Of a stretch of 64,000 nucleotides of DNA, positions 50,101-61,490 are shown in pieces; position 1 is the first letter of the stretch; each line of letters opens with the position of its first letter. The DNA is taken from assembly GCA_017562135.1 (NCBI GenBank), contig QEYB01000466.1:1054001-1118000 (forward strand), given 5' to 3'. Below the pieces are notes generated by a model. It saw nothing but the letters and a program-made list of their open reading frames with translations. It was not told where the DNA came from and did not search any database. The translations under genes and the position numbers were made by a program. This stretch comes from Dipylidium caninum. Lineage: Eukaryota; Platyhelminthes; Cestoda; Cyclophyllidea; Dipylidiidae.

Positions 50101-53100
50101 CGATTACACTGGTGGTGGTGTCGAGAAAAGAGGACTTGTGTGCCAACGACGCATGTGTCTAAGCCCACGTCGTCACCATCGTCATCATTGACGAGTGTAT
50201 GTGCGTGAGTGAGTGACAATTGATGGGAATAGAAAGGCACTCAAGCATAAAAAGGCATTGCCTTGTAATGCGGACTGTCTTAATTCCATTGTCTCCATCT
50301 CCGAGGCGGGTAATGCTTGTGTCGGGGGCTGGAGATCACCATTAAGGGCCACACCTCTTTAGTAGTCTCGAAAGTCAGGTTCCGGGGACGGTGAAAGCGT
50401 CTTACACCGTCAAGTTGCCCCTCGAGCAGATTGACACACCACTTTAGTTGGCCGAGTTGATACACCTTCTGTGTTTACCTTGGCGAATAAACCGCAAGCA
50501 GTCGCGAAGTTGAACCCCCTTTCGATGTATAAACACTCGACCATGGCTCGGAGTCCATTGGGGCAGACTTTATTTACACTAAACTCGTTCATACGAGCCG
50601 TGAACGAGGCCCCTCACCTCTGACCGGGGGGGTCGGGAGCGACGAAGAAGTCGAGAAAGGCGCAGAAGACGCCGAAGAAGATGGGAGAGAGGAGGATGAG
50701 AGTAGAGTACCGGCAACTAAGACGCACAATAATATACGAGGTTCTAAGCTTTTTCTTTGTTATTCCACATCGTGTAGTTATATTTTACTTTATTTCATTG
50801 TTCAAATAGTTTCACACGCTTGTTTTAAAAAGAAAAAAACAACAATACCTATTTTACGCCTCTGTCTTGTCAATTATTGCCGGGAATGGGATTTTAAAAG
50901 AGGTATTTTGGAATAGACCACTAACGACTTATATGAAAGAAAACTAACAATTTAACGCTCTCTAGAACTTCTCACGGTGATTTTAATTTAAAAGGCATAG
51001 TAGGGACGAGCGTTGTGTTTGATTAGGCCTCAGGATTGGCGTTGCTTGGAGTCTTTTGGAAGGTACATGTTTCGAAATTTCACCTGCATACCTGACAGGT
51101 ACTTGGAGCGGTGGAAGTGAGACTGCGTCTTCCCTCCTCTCTCTTTGCCCCACGGCTTCACCGCACTCTCGTCCTTGCCATAGTCATGATTCTCGTGGTG
51201 CCTCCTCCTCCCCCTTCGCGAAATTTGAAATTCACGAAATGTTGCAATGATGTTGGGGCGGGAGGGGGGAGGAAGGAGGAGGATTTATGTCGGTCGTAAA
51301 TCGTGTAAAGTAAACTCCACAATTTTCCAATCGCCTTCATCACCGATTTTGTCGGCTGTAAAGTTGGTATAAATGTACCGACTGGGGTGCGTTTTGCAAG
51401 CCCCTGATTCAGTGATATGGTGGAATTGAAAACCACGAAGAAATACGAGATATCGTGTTACGTGTGACAGAGTTTTCTTTTTCATGAGACCAAATTCCTT
51501 TGCATTAAGAGGCACTAATGAGGTGGGCCTTTGTTTCTCTGACAAACATTGTTAGGCCATATCCTCTATTTTTCCTATCAAGAGCACAGGTTTTGTGCTG
51601 CCGAAATCGACATTTCGCGGTGGTGTTGTTTATTTTAACCCTTCTAAGCACTACGTATACAGTGGCTCTGCCTATAATGGGTATCGTGTTATAAGAATGC
51701 TACTTAAACTAAATAAGTAAAGTTTGCTCTTTTTCTCACGGTAAATCAGTGGTCAAGGTCGCGAGGTGGTAACGAACAGAATGGGAGCGAAAAAAATAAA
51801 GATTCTTTGTCAAAGTAACTACCGCTAATACCCTTTTTCTGTATTTGTCAGAAACCTGTGAGACGTCGTGCTCTTCGAAAGTGGAGGACAGAAGACACCT
51901 CAAGTGACGACGGTGGGGAAAGCGACACATCCTCCTCTTCAACTTGTGAAGAAGCTGTCTATGACACTGTTACCGCAAGACTTGTAAATCCCCCGACGTC
52001 GCTTGGCCACGAAAATTCTTCGCACGGGGATGGGCCAGTGGGAAACCAGGGGATGAGTTGCCTTTCAAACAACACTGATTCGCTCAGTGAGGAGGAGGAC
52101 ATCGTCGTCCACTATGCTGATGATGAAAATGAACTTAGGACGGAGGAAATGGGTGTTGAGCGGGCACCTATATCGCAACAGACCAATATGCCGGAAGTGG
52201 GCTTAATCTGCCATGGTAACGTTCTTTCATCTAAAGTAGAGAATGAACTCATTGGCTACAATGAAAGTGCGTCACTTGGATATCTCTAGACGGTGGCAGT
52301 TATTTGACTCGTTTGTGCGTGTGATTCACATTTAAATGGGCGTCATTTAAGCTTTGAATTTAAAATGTGATTTTGGGAACCCACCTTCTTTTCTGGGCGC
52401 GATATATAGGGTTTCCATTTAAGGCTTTTTTGGTGAAGATCTAACTCATGTACCGAATTTGCTGCAGCCTTTAAAAAGGCGCCAAATGTATTTTCATCTG
52501 CCAAATATTAAATCCAATGTCTCTTTATATCGTTAACAAAAATCTCGAGGGTGAATTGCAGGTGCAATCTGTGCGCACGCAACTTTACAAATGTTTTGTC
52601 GCATAAATGTTTTGCAGGTTATTAATTAATATTTGAGGCATTTCTCGTGCTCCAACCACTGGCGGTATGCGCTGTGAACCAATAGGATAAGGCCTGAAGG
52701 TAACTAACCGGTAAACTAAACCAGCCAATGAAATTCAAGGTTGTCGATCATGTGCTGATGTTCAGGTGGTTCGCATCGAGCCCTTGCGGTAGAATAGGAT
52801 AGAGGCTGCGATGTTTTCATCTTCTAAATCCTCCGCTGTTGTCCCATTGGATATTCCTGAGGGCACTTTGAAGTGGCGAGGTTTCAGGCACTACGTTTCA
52901 GCCTTCGATTGTGCCGATCTCGAAGATTCACTGCAGCCGCATACATGTGGTAAGGTGTCTGATTCTGTTGTCACTAAGTAATTTCCTAAGCCATATACAT
53001 CGTTTTATTTTTAAGGCTTATTTCCACTTACTTTACACACTGTTGTCAATTTAATAAACGATTAAATTTTTGAGAAAATTAGCAAAATAGGCCACCAACT

Positions 53101-56100
53101 TCTCCCTCGATGCGTGGCGCAATCTCAGTGTCCGTTCGATGCAGTCGCGGAAACCCTATTGATACTCCACCAACTTGTCAATCACCGATTTGTGACTTGT
53201 ATGCGTCAAAGTAAAACCAACGTTAGTTTTTTTAAGATGCGTAGGCTTATGATGCTCCCTTTATCGCGACTCATAGTAGTCTCAGTTTCACTGTGGCTTG
53301 GAAAGGGACAAAATTAGGTCTTTTTTCTGCGTTTTGTCCAAAGCACGTTGATTCCAATTTGCTTCCCGTGGGATCGTTTTCGTGTTCAGCCTTCCTACCC
53401 TTTGTTTTAATTATCTCAAACTAAATTAGATATTCTGATCTCCAACTACGTTGGTAGATTTATCTATTTTAATTTTCAGATTGGCTTTAGAGTTTAAGCT
53501 GAAATAATTTATGGTTTACACAACAGAAGTCTCTTTTTCTCCATATTTCCTTTAAAAAACGCTCGAAAAAGATGCCTTCGTGTGATATTTACATTTCCCA
53601 TTGATCTTAATGCTACTTTTATCCCAACATGCACACGTTGACACTGTTTTAACAGTCTTAATATTGCACTCATACAAATGACCATTCCTACACTTTCTAA
53701 TGTATCTCCCTTTTTACACAACTAGCAACACGTAATTGTATTCGGAAACACCCTTACCAGTTACACATGGCACTTAAATACCCTTTAAACCTCCGTTAAG
53801 TATCCTTGCCCTCAAACACCAGTCTTAACTAGTATGCAGGCGTTAATGGTGGAAACTATGGTACATGGGAAGTTTTATGCTTTCCTACTATCATCTAAAG
53901 CCTTATCCTGTCTGTGTCCGCAATTCTTATCCTTGTGCCTGCCTTTTCGAGACACTTACTGGCATTAACTAGGTGTACAATTAACCAAGTACAACCAATG
54001 TAATGGTGTAATAACACCGACCGTGTTGAATTATGCATGGAGTATTGTGCCTAGTGCGATGTTGCAACAGCGGAAGGGAATCATCTGCAATTCTGGGCGA
54101 GGCATTTCCGTTACACTCTCGCTGACTCACATGAAACCCGCAGTACACATTGGACAAGTCTTACACTGTTAGTTGTGGCGGTTTTAGCGGCCTTATCGGG
54201 TATGATTAGAGAATGCAGGACGCAGAGACCGCACTCCCACGCCCAAATCCGCTTCGTGTTAAGGCCTTCAGGCGAAATTTGCAGGCGTGGCAATGAAGAC
54301 ACGTGCGAAATGCGGAGTGGGATAATTTTTTGTACACCTTTTTCCTATTCCGTCTGTATGTTACGTTGGAAGGGCCGACGTTGGGGCACTGCTGCTGGAC
54401 ACTGTTCTTCATCAAGCACAGATCCCCCAGTCTTCCTTCGGCCCGTCGTCGGGCCTCGTCGATTCCACTTAACAGTTGTGGTGGTGCCATCGGATACTAG
54501 GAATTTTACATACTCTGTATATATAAAATTAAACGAAAAAGGTACACTTCTACTTTTGTGTATTCAACGGTGAGCTTGTTCATCATGGAGATTTAATCTT
54601 AGGCCTCATTAAATTGTCATCCAAGTCCGTTCCTCTTTCAATTTGCTTTTCTCTAATGGTTGAAAGCAGGACCGCAAATACCTTCAAGTAGTCTCAACTA
54701 TTTTCGTGTCAGTTAAGATTCCTCGATTCTGTGTTTGTGCATCAACTTCATGATCTCCAAGCCACTCCCATCTTCTCTTGTGTGATCTCGCTCTTTCTCT
54801 CTCTCTCTCTCTTTCTTCTTGGGGCGGATTTCGATTTGTTTGACCTACACTGCTTCATTTGAATGGGATAAAAGTAACACAACGCCTTCGGTCTTTTTGT
54901 CTGATTTGTTTGATCAAAGTTAACGCACATTTTAACAGTACCCGCTTCCGACCTCACAAAGTGGTTGAATGTATCCATTTTTTAAACTTCTTGTGTGTGT
55001 TTCTGCGCGAAATAGGCTACAAGTACGTTCGCAGGCGATAAAACACTATGTTTCTTGGCATGAACCCAAAGTTCAACCTCGCATGTAACAGTCCGAGGCG
55101 GTCTAGTTTGTCATAAAGTTAAATTGTACCGGAGAGGTCAGTGATGTTGCCCTGTGCAAACTTCCTTACGTTCTAACTCCCTTCATCCTAACATGCATTT
55201 AGCGGGAGAGTAAGACAGTAAAATAGGAAAAGTCATCTACCTCACGTCAGGTGTTCTCTCACCGCATTGGCATTCTGATAAATTTTTCAGTCGTAGAGAT
55301 GACAAGTGGCAGTGAGCACGCTTTCTCCTTTATTTACAGAATCTCTCCTGCACGAAGATGTCTTGAAGGAAGGCAGAAGTGACTACTACCATCCTCTTGA
55401 CAATGGGTACTTGCCTTCATTTGCCGCTGATGTCAATAATGAGATTGAAATGTTTACCTCAAACTCCCTCACCATAAGTCAGACTGACAGCTACTTTGGC
55501 AATGATGGACGACAACCAATTAACCCTCCTCCCTTTATGCCTCGAATTGATCTTCCCCAACGACGTATCGACGATCGGAGTCGTCGGGCTCGTCGTGACT
55601 ACTTCTCCTGTCCACGGTCTTCCAATACCTTCTTCATGGGCGATACCGAGGAGTCGAAATCTCGTCTTGCCACAAGACAGAGTGAACGATCGGATTTGCC
55701 TCAAAAGTCCACCCAGCGTAGTAAGAGTGTTTCTCGACCGGCCCAGGGATCGGACATCATTGTGGAGGCACGCATCGGTGGCGCGGGATTGAAGGAGACG
55801 CCAAGTGATGCACACGATGGGAGAATGTATAGTAGATCGTCTTCTCGGTATCGTAGCACTGATATAGATGTTGCCTTGGCAACTACAACAATTTCTCGTG
55901 AAAATCTTGATGCAACTGTCCTCAATGATGAAGGGAAGACAAAGAAGATGGCATCTTCCCTGTTCGATCTCTCGGCCAGACGGCAGACCTCGATGTCAAA
56001 TAATCTGCAATTCTTGAATGGAAAGTCAACTACCTCCCTCCTTGAGACGGATATTGACACAGGGGAACAAAAAAATCAACAGATTATCCTTGAGACAGAT

Positions 56101-58740
56101 GTGGACACTCTAAATACCTACAGACTAGTCGGTGATTTCGCTGCTGCGGATCAGGGTCAAATCCATTCGACCAATGACAAAACATATAGCCTATTCAATT
56201 TATCCTGTGCCAGTACCGTGGGTCAGCCTCGACAACATTTTACGGAGAACGGTAGACATGAGAGTCGAACGGATGAGTATAAACGAGCGCAGAGTTTGAT
56301 GGGAATTGCCAAATCAGTTGGTAGTCAAAGATCAGAGTCGAAAGTTGGGGCCTCAAGTCTCGTGGCACGATTGAGAGCACGAGCTCGTTCTAACCACGAG
56401 CTACGCGTGGCCGAATCTTTGACGAGGATTCATGTGCCCGAGTGGTTAGACAAAGCCGACCTTTCCAGACCCGTGTCGCCACGTCGCACAACGTCGCCAT
56501 CACCGACGCGTGAAAGAAACCCTGTGTCGCGATGTAGGACGTCATTGCCACCAGCTACTGCAGTCCAGAGTTCACGTACAAGTGAACATAACGCCAAAGC
56601 ACCGATCAGCAAAACAATTGAAACTGTCTCCAAACCCATGTGGCCTCTTGTTCCTCCCGCAAGGACCGAGACTCGGCGTTCTCTCCGACCCAGTCAGATA
56701 CTTCGAGAGAGAAATGCCTCCTCGGGACCAAGACTAGCTCCAATTAAGTCCACATTGAGGAGTTCCATGAAGAGTCATATGACAGAGGGGACTGAGGACA
56801 CTCCAATTGATCGGAGGAATTTTCCTCGGCTGTCTGCCCTTACGTCATCGCATCCCATCCACTTAACTCCCGACGACTTTCTCACTCGCAATGAAAAAGT
56901 CTGGGGCGAAAAACCCAATTCTCAGCCTCCTCCAACCCTGGTTTCTACAACTGCAGCTTCCGCAGAACTTATCCAAGCACCCAAAATATCACTTCTTTCG
57001 CCCTCTTTACGTGCAGATTCCAAACCATTGCCGAAATCACACAGTCTAAATGTCCAGTCGGGACATACTAATGGAGAGAATTCGTTGGCTAAGTCAAATG
57101 GCTACGATAGTAATAACATTAAAATGGCGGACTCGGAAAGCATGGTGGAAAACGAACATTACCAACCAATGGAGGAGGTTGTGGTTAAGAAGTCGGTCAA
57201 TCACCTTTCCGATGACGGACTCTATGAAGAAGTGCAACATCCGAAGAAGTTTGTTCCACCTCCACTATCTGTGCCTCGACCGTCACCGTCAACTTCACTA
57301 ACTGATCCGAGTGGTGGGACGCCAAATCCTCACAGTCCGACGTGGCGTAATGCAGACTCGGATGGAGAGACCGAGACCGCGGCAACGGATGGACTTGACA
57401 ATATATCCGATCTAACCTGTTTAACTGACCTCCTAGATAAGTACTCGAATAGACATCTAACTCTTCTGCAAAATCGGCCCTCCGCTCTAGAGAATATTCT
57501 TGCACAATTTGGTTGGTGGTCAAAGACACCGACCGGGGACTCGAGACACTTGAGAGGATCTGGCGCCTACGTTGCTCAAGCAGCAGGCCAATTTAACCCC
57601 GAGGAAGATGACCATAGAATGGAGTTCTTCGCTTTGCTCACCGGTCCAGCAGGCCAAGGACCAATGATCCTCACTGAGTACGGATTCGACCAGAAGCGTA
57701 TTGGTCTGAATAGGAATCCCAAGGATGGAATGCTCTACTTACAGTGCAATAATCCCTCCTGCCCGCGTATGGGACCTACCCGAGTTGATAGGGCTCGTTC
57801 TTGGCGCTCGTGTACCAACTGTTTCACCGCGTACTGTTCCATCAAGTGTAGGGAGCAGGCCATTCCAATGCATAACATGGTGTGCAATTTTGGGAGAGTG
57901 AGATTAGCCTGTGGACGCATTTTGCATCACTTAGCACCGAGTCAACAGACTAGTCTGACAGCCTTAGCGAAGGCGGGAGCCACAAGACTCGGACGTGGCG
58001 GTATCTTGATCGCCTTTGCCTCTGTCCAAGACGCTGAATTCTTTTTGGCTCGAAGTGCGGAACTACCGCTGAGGCAGCCTCAGACACTGACGGAGACAAC
58101 TCCTGCCAACCGACCCAGTCCCTCGGGGCTCATCGCCCCGCCTATTTACCTCACAGTGGAGGAGCTGAGTAAACTTGACTCCAAGTTAGCCGCTCCCTGT
58201 AAGTTCTACAAGCCCAGTGTTAGTTATGTGCTACTTGTAATCGTCTGTGCTTACGACCTTGAAATGATGAAAAATGGACGGGCTGTACATCTCTACAAAC
58301 AGTGTATAATTTTGCCTTTTCCAACGACAACTGCATTGGTAACACCACCGGCTCAAAAGAAGTTACCACTTCCCACGGAGACCGTTATATCACGAGGCCA
58401 AGCACAAAATACCAAAGAAGAGAGGGAGTCTTACTCTAAACGACTTCAACGTACACTCCGAGAACGAGGTGTAAGTCTGCGGAATAGTGAACCTGAAGTT
58501 TATAAACGACTGTCCACTTTCGTGGAGACTGGAGAAGCCTTTGAACCAGTCGAATTCGACTTCCATGATTACTATACAAATCAAATAATAACATGTAAAA
58601 TTTCACCCATGAAGGATGTTGTGATACGACAGAAAAAAGATCTCGCCACCAAAGCGAGTTATGACTCGCATCAGGTGAAAGGCTACCCGAAGAAAACCTA
58701 CAAGATGCCAAGACCACGAATAGGCGAAACGGAGTTGTGA
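44886..58740 (+). CDS. Large coiled-coil/MYND-type scaffold resembling apical junction molecule AJM-1, 4 coding exons
   Basis: Exons are 44886-46029, 50016-50050, 51852-52215 and 55340-58740, in phase, about 1647 aa. Near the start is a short helical/coiled-coil segment (residues about 9-42). Most of the rest is polar, Ser/Pro/Arg-rich and probably disordered, with acidic patches in exon 3. The C-terminal about 330 residues are compact: a block with MEFFALLTGPAGQGP, a MYND-like zinc module (about 1316-1363: CNNPSC, CTNCFTAYC, CREQ, H-x3-C) and a beta-rich region (YVLLVIVCAYDLEMMKNGR). I recall this combination as like nematode AJM-1 and human AJM1/C9orf172, epithelial junction proteins, but that is memory, not a search. 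An alternative is another MYND scaffold. The next-to-last ATG pair (44886/44889) makes the start ambiguous by one codon. Exon 2 is a 35-bp microexon. Isoforms using 52811-53210 are possible by phase. Confidence 0.72.
47079..47106. repeat. (TG)n microsatellite
   Basis: About fourteen TG units in the first intron of the AJM-like gene. Confidence 0.95.
48001..48020. repeat. (CCT)n trinucleotide run
   Basis: Five to six tandem CCT units within the same intron. Confidence 0.8.
49619..49640. repeat. (GA)n microsatellite
   Basis: About eleven GA units followed by GGAA/GAAG-rich sequence. Confidence 0.95.
50051..51851 (+). other. Second intron of the AJM-like gene
   Basis: An intron of 1.8 kb between the 35-bp microexon and exon 3. 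No coding sequence or RNA gene is recognised. Confidence 0.6.
52811..53490 (+). CDS. Probable small three-exon gene nested in the AJM-like gene's last intron
   Basis: Model: 52811-52949, 53091-53210 and 53480-53490 (stop TAG), 89 aa, with consistent phases and good donors (GGTAAG, AGTAAAA) and acceptors (ATAG, TTTTCAG). The protein is compact and unlike the disordered scaffold around it: PEGTLKWRGFRHYVSAFDCA, then PRCVAQSQCPFDA and a Leu/Val-rich helix TLLILHQLVNHRFV, with seven Cys. I do not recognise a family. An in-frame stop shortly upstream of the ATG supports the start. The same phases would also let these exons join the AJM-like transcript, either as an alternative first exon or as internal exons, so a separate gene is a preference, not proof. 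Confidence 0.45.
53491..55339 (+). other. Remainder of the AJM-like gene's last intron
   Basis: No supported coding sequence. A (TC)n run lies at about 54795-54813. The open frame at 54175-54573 has no recognisable domain. Confidence 0.5.
54795..54813. repeat. (TC)n microsatellite
   Basis: A short CT/TC run in the last intron of the AJM-like gene. Confidence 0.85.
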
Positions 58741-58859
58741 TATCTTCTCCCTATTCCTCCCCTCCAATTCCCTTCATTTTTTCGCGCATACCCCGACAAT
58801 GTGAAGGTTGATAATAGTCTTTCTTTCTTTTCTTCTCTTCTCTACTTCCTCCGTCATGT

Positions 58860-58885
58860 CCACCCACTTCGAGTGAAGTGGGTGG
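58860..58885 (+). other. Perfect 11-bp hairpin in the AJM-like 3' UTR
   Basis: CCACCCACTTC (58860-58870) and GAAGTGGGTGG (58875-58885) are exactly complementary around the 4-base loop GAGT. It lies 119 bp after the stop codon and about 90 bp before AATAAA, so it should be transcribed in the 3' UTR. The stem is too GC-rich and its loop wrong for a histone-type stem-loop. Confidence 0.8.
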
Positions 58886-58971
58886 CTCATAAAATTGCTC
58901 CAATCATTAAAGAGTTTTGTCTTATACTAACTTTACGTATGTAATTATTCACTTCCTTTTCCTCACCGATT

Positions 58972-58977
58972 AATAAA
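58972..58977 (+). terminator. Polyadenylation signal of the AJM-like gene
   Basis: AATAAA 232 bp after the stop codon. Confidence 0.55.
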
Positions 58978-61490
58978 TTTGAGTATTTACCTTACCTTAA
59001 CTTCAGAGTACGTTGATACACCATTCCTCTTATTCGGCGACAATCATTGGCTAAGGCGACCCTGCAGCTGAATGGCTGATTTGAAAGTGGCGGTCACCTA
59101 AATCAATAGCATTAATGAGAAGACGTGGAATAAAAATGATTAACCTCTTGTTTAGATTCTAAGAATTAGGATGTCATGCGATCTGGACTCGACGATGGTG
59201 GTGTTTAAAGAGATTGATAGGTAAGAATTGGATGACAGAAGTTAAGGCGATTTGGTCCCCACATTACTGTAGCCCGACTGCAAATGAGATTCGAGCTAGT
59301 CATTCATTGGTTCGCGATAGGTGGGCTGAAAGCCCACTGATCAAATGAGGCTGAATTCAGCTGCACAGTCCAGGCGACTCGGTTTTGGAGTTCTAATGTT
59401 ATTTCTTCCGCATCAATACCAGTCCTGAAGGGTAAAATCTTTCAGTCTAAATAAGCAGCAAGGTAAAAAGAAGTATAACGCATTTATTTTGGTGGAAAGG
59501 CAGTGTTGAGGTGAAATTTTGCACATTTATTAATCATTCAGGCCCTATGCAGACGGCCATATTCCAGTGGAGTTGCATGTTATCTTTAAAATTGGAATGA
59601 ATCGATGGGATTGAGATTGCTCCAGTAGTATTGTGTTATATGTGGCCGACTCACCTCAGTCCAAGATCACCAACACATTCGTCAACCCGGTGAAGTCAAA
59701 CAACAATCTGATCAAGGTAAAAGCAAAGTACCTTCTTATTACCTTAGACACGCCTCTATATCCCTCTATCAAAAAAATTTTGAATGTACGTTCTTCACAG
59801 ACGCGAAAAGCGTTAGAAATACGTTCACATAGCAAGATGCTTTTGCTCTCTTTAAACATGCCTGTCTCTCGGACAGTGCCGTGCGTCGAAATGTGCTTAA
59901 AGTCACTTGAGGTACCTAACAACAACTCTTTAGATGCTGCAACGTTAATCTAGGAGGGTATTGAGAAGTCAAAAGTATCTCGAGTTAGAGAATGAGCAGA
60001 TCCATGGAGGATGAAAAAATTGCTCAAATGTGTCTGTCACTTCCCTTCGAATGTAAATACGACGTAGTTCACAATTTTTTATGTTAATCGTGACGACGTT
60101 GAACGAGTAGGCGGGTATTTGGGCCAGATGTCAGAACCATCCGCAACCCTTTCCATTTTCGCTTTCCGTACTGATACACGTGCCGCAGTTATAAAAGTAG
60201 CCGATTGAGTCATCATTTGACTTTACGCCAAGTCGACAGAATGCGAAGTGACTTAGGCTGTTTGGTTAGAAAGGCCGATATAAAATACTGCCATGAATGT
60301 AAGGTCAAGTCACTGACAGTACGCTCAGGCAAAGGAGAGGTGCGATATAAAAAACAATTAATTAATTAGAGGGAGAATACAATGTCTTCATTCAGTGTTA
60401 ATACGTTTATTTAAAACTCGACGGATTATGCGCGAAACACACCTCTGTCGGAGGCAAATTGTCAGTTAATAACAAGGAAATGTTGGTTTTTATTGGCCTG
60501 AACTACAATTGGCAACGGAAAAATGTTTGAATGCTACCATTGTGTTATTAATTTGCCATCAACTCTGCATCGGGCGGATGATTGGTCACTAATTGTATCA
60601 AGATAAGTCAGTTAAAACCTATAAATGTGGTAACGGATCTAAAGTGTCGTATTAAACAGTATCATGATACGAAAGTGTATGAAACTTGCGGCGTGGAAAA
60701 TAATGAGGTGAGGCCTTAAGTGTTCTGTCTCGGAAGGTAATCTAGTTTCTACGTTCATGACAGGGTCATGAAAGCCTTTGGCATGGGAAATATAGCCCAT
60801 TTCATTACATAATAGTATAATGAAAATACGAACGTGTGGGAAAACACTATACATTAGAAATTGCCATCACACACAACCTCTTTTGGGTAGTTAGTAAAAT
60901 TAAGAAACATAGCAGGTACAAAAATCGTCGAAATGTTTTCCGCAAATGTGTTGGAAGACGAAATCCATTTTTGCATATACGTACAGAATGTAAGGTAGGG
61001 CTTTGAAGGGAAGTATATATTTTTGTCAGTCAAGAAGTTCAACCAAATACCATAGACAAGTAGCCCTTTTTATCAGTCCGAAATTCCAAACTTGACAGAA
61101 AGAGAAGAGGACCAACATAGCCAAAGAGCCGGGATTTGCTAATCCTACGACACTAAATATTGACGCATAAGTCGACTTCAAATACGGATTACGCTTACCT
61201 ATACATAACGGTATAAAATATTCCTCAATTTTTTTATTAACGGGCAAAGACCACTTCTAGCTGTCAACTTTCTATTGGCGTGTGTGAATTTCACAACCTT
61301 AATATATCACTGAAAACATTATTCTTGCATAAAACACTACTTCCTCGAAGATCAAGTGCTTTGTTCGGCATAATTGTAATTGCTATGGGTTGAATTGTCG
61401 GTAGTTCTGCTGGCTCACTAAGTTATTAATATTTGAAGCGCGCTTTACATAATATTGGCTTGGGGCTTGAGGCTGCCTTGCTTTGCTTAA

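Larger units (their letters stand above)
58741..61490. other. Intergenic region between the AJM-like gene and ANAPC1
   Basis: It begins with the AJM-like 3' UTR and ends with the ANAPC1 promoter region. A 7-bp hairpin (GTGGGCT/AGCCCAC) lies at 59321-59337. The frame at 59633-59953 (plus) is open but has no known motif. No gene is supported. Confidence 0.5.

Noticed and set aside
59633..59953. 106-aa plus-strand frame as a possible gene or ANAPC1 5' exon
   Set aside because: No similarity to ANAPC1 and no motif; ANAPC1 has a well-placed start at 61491.
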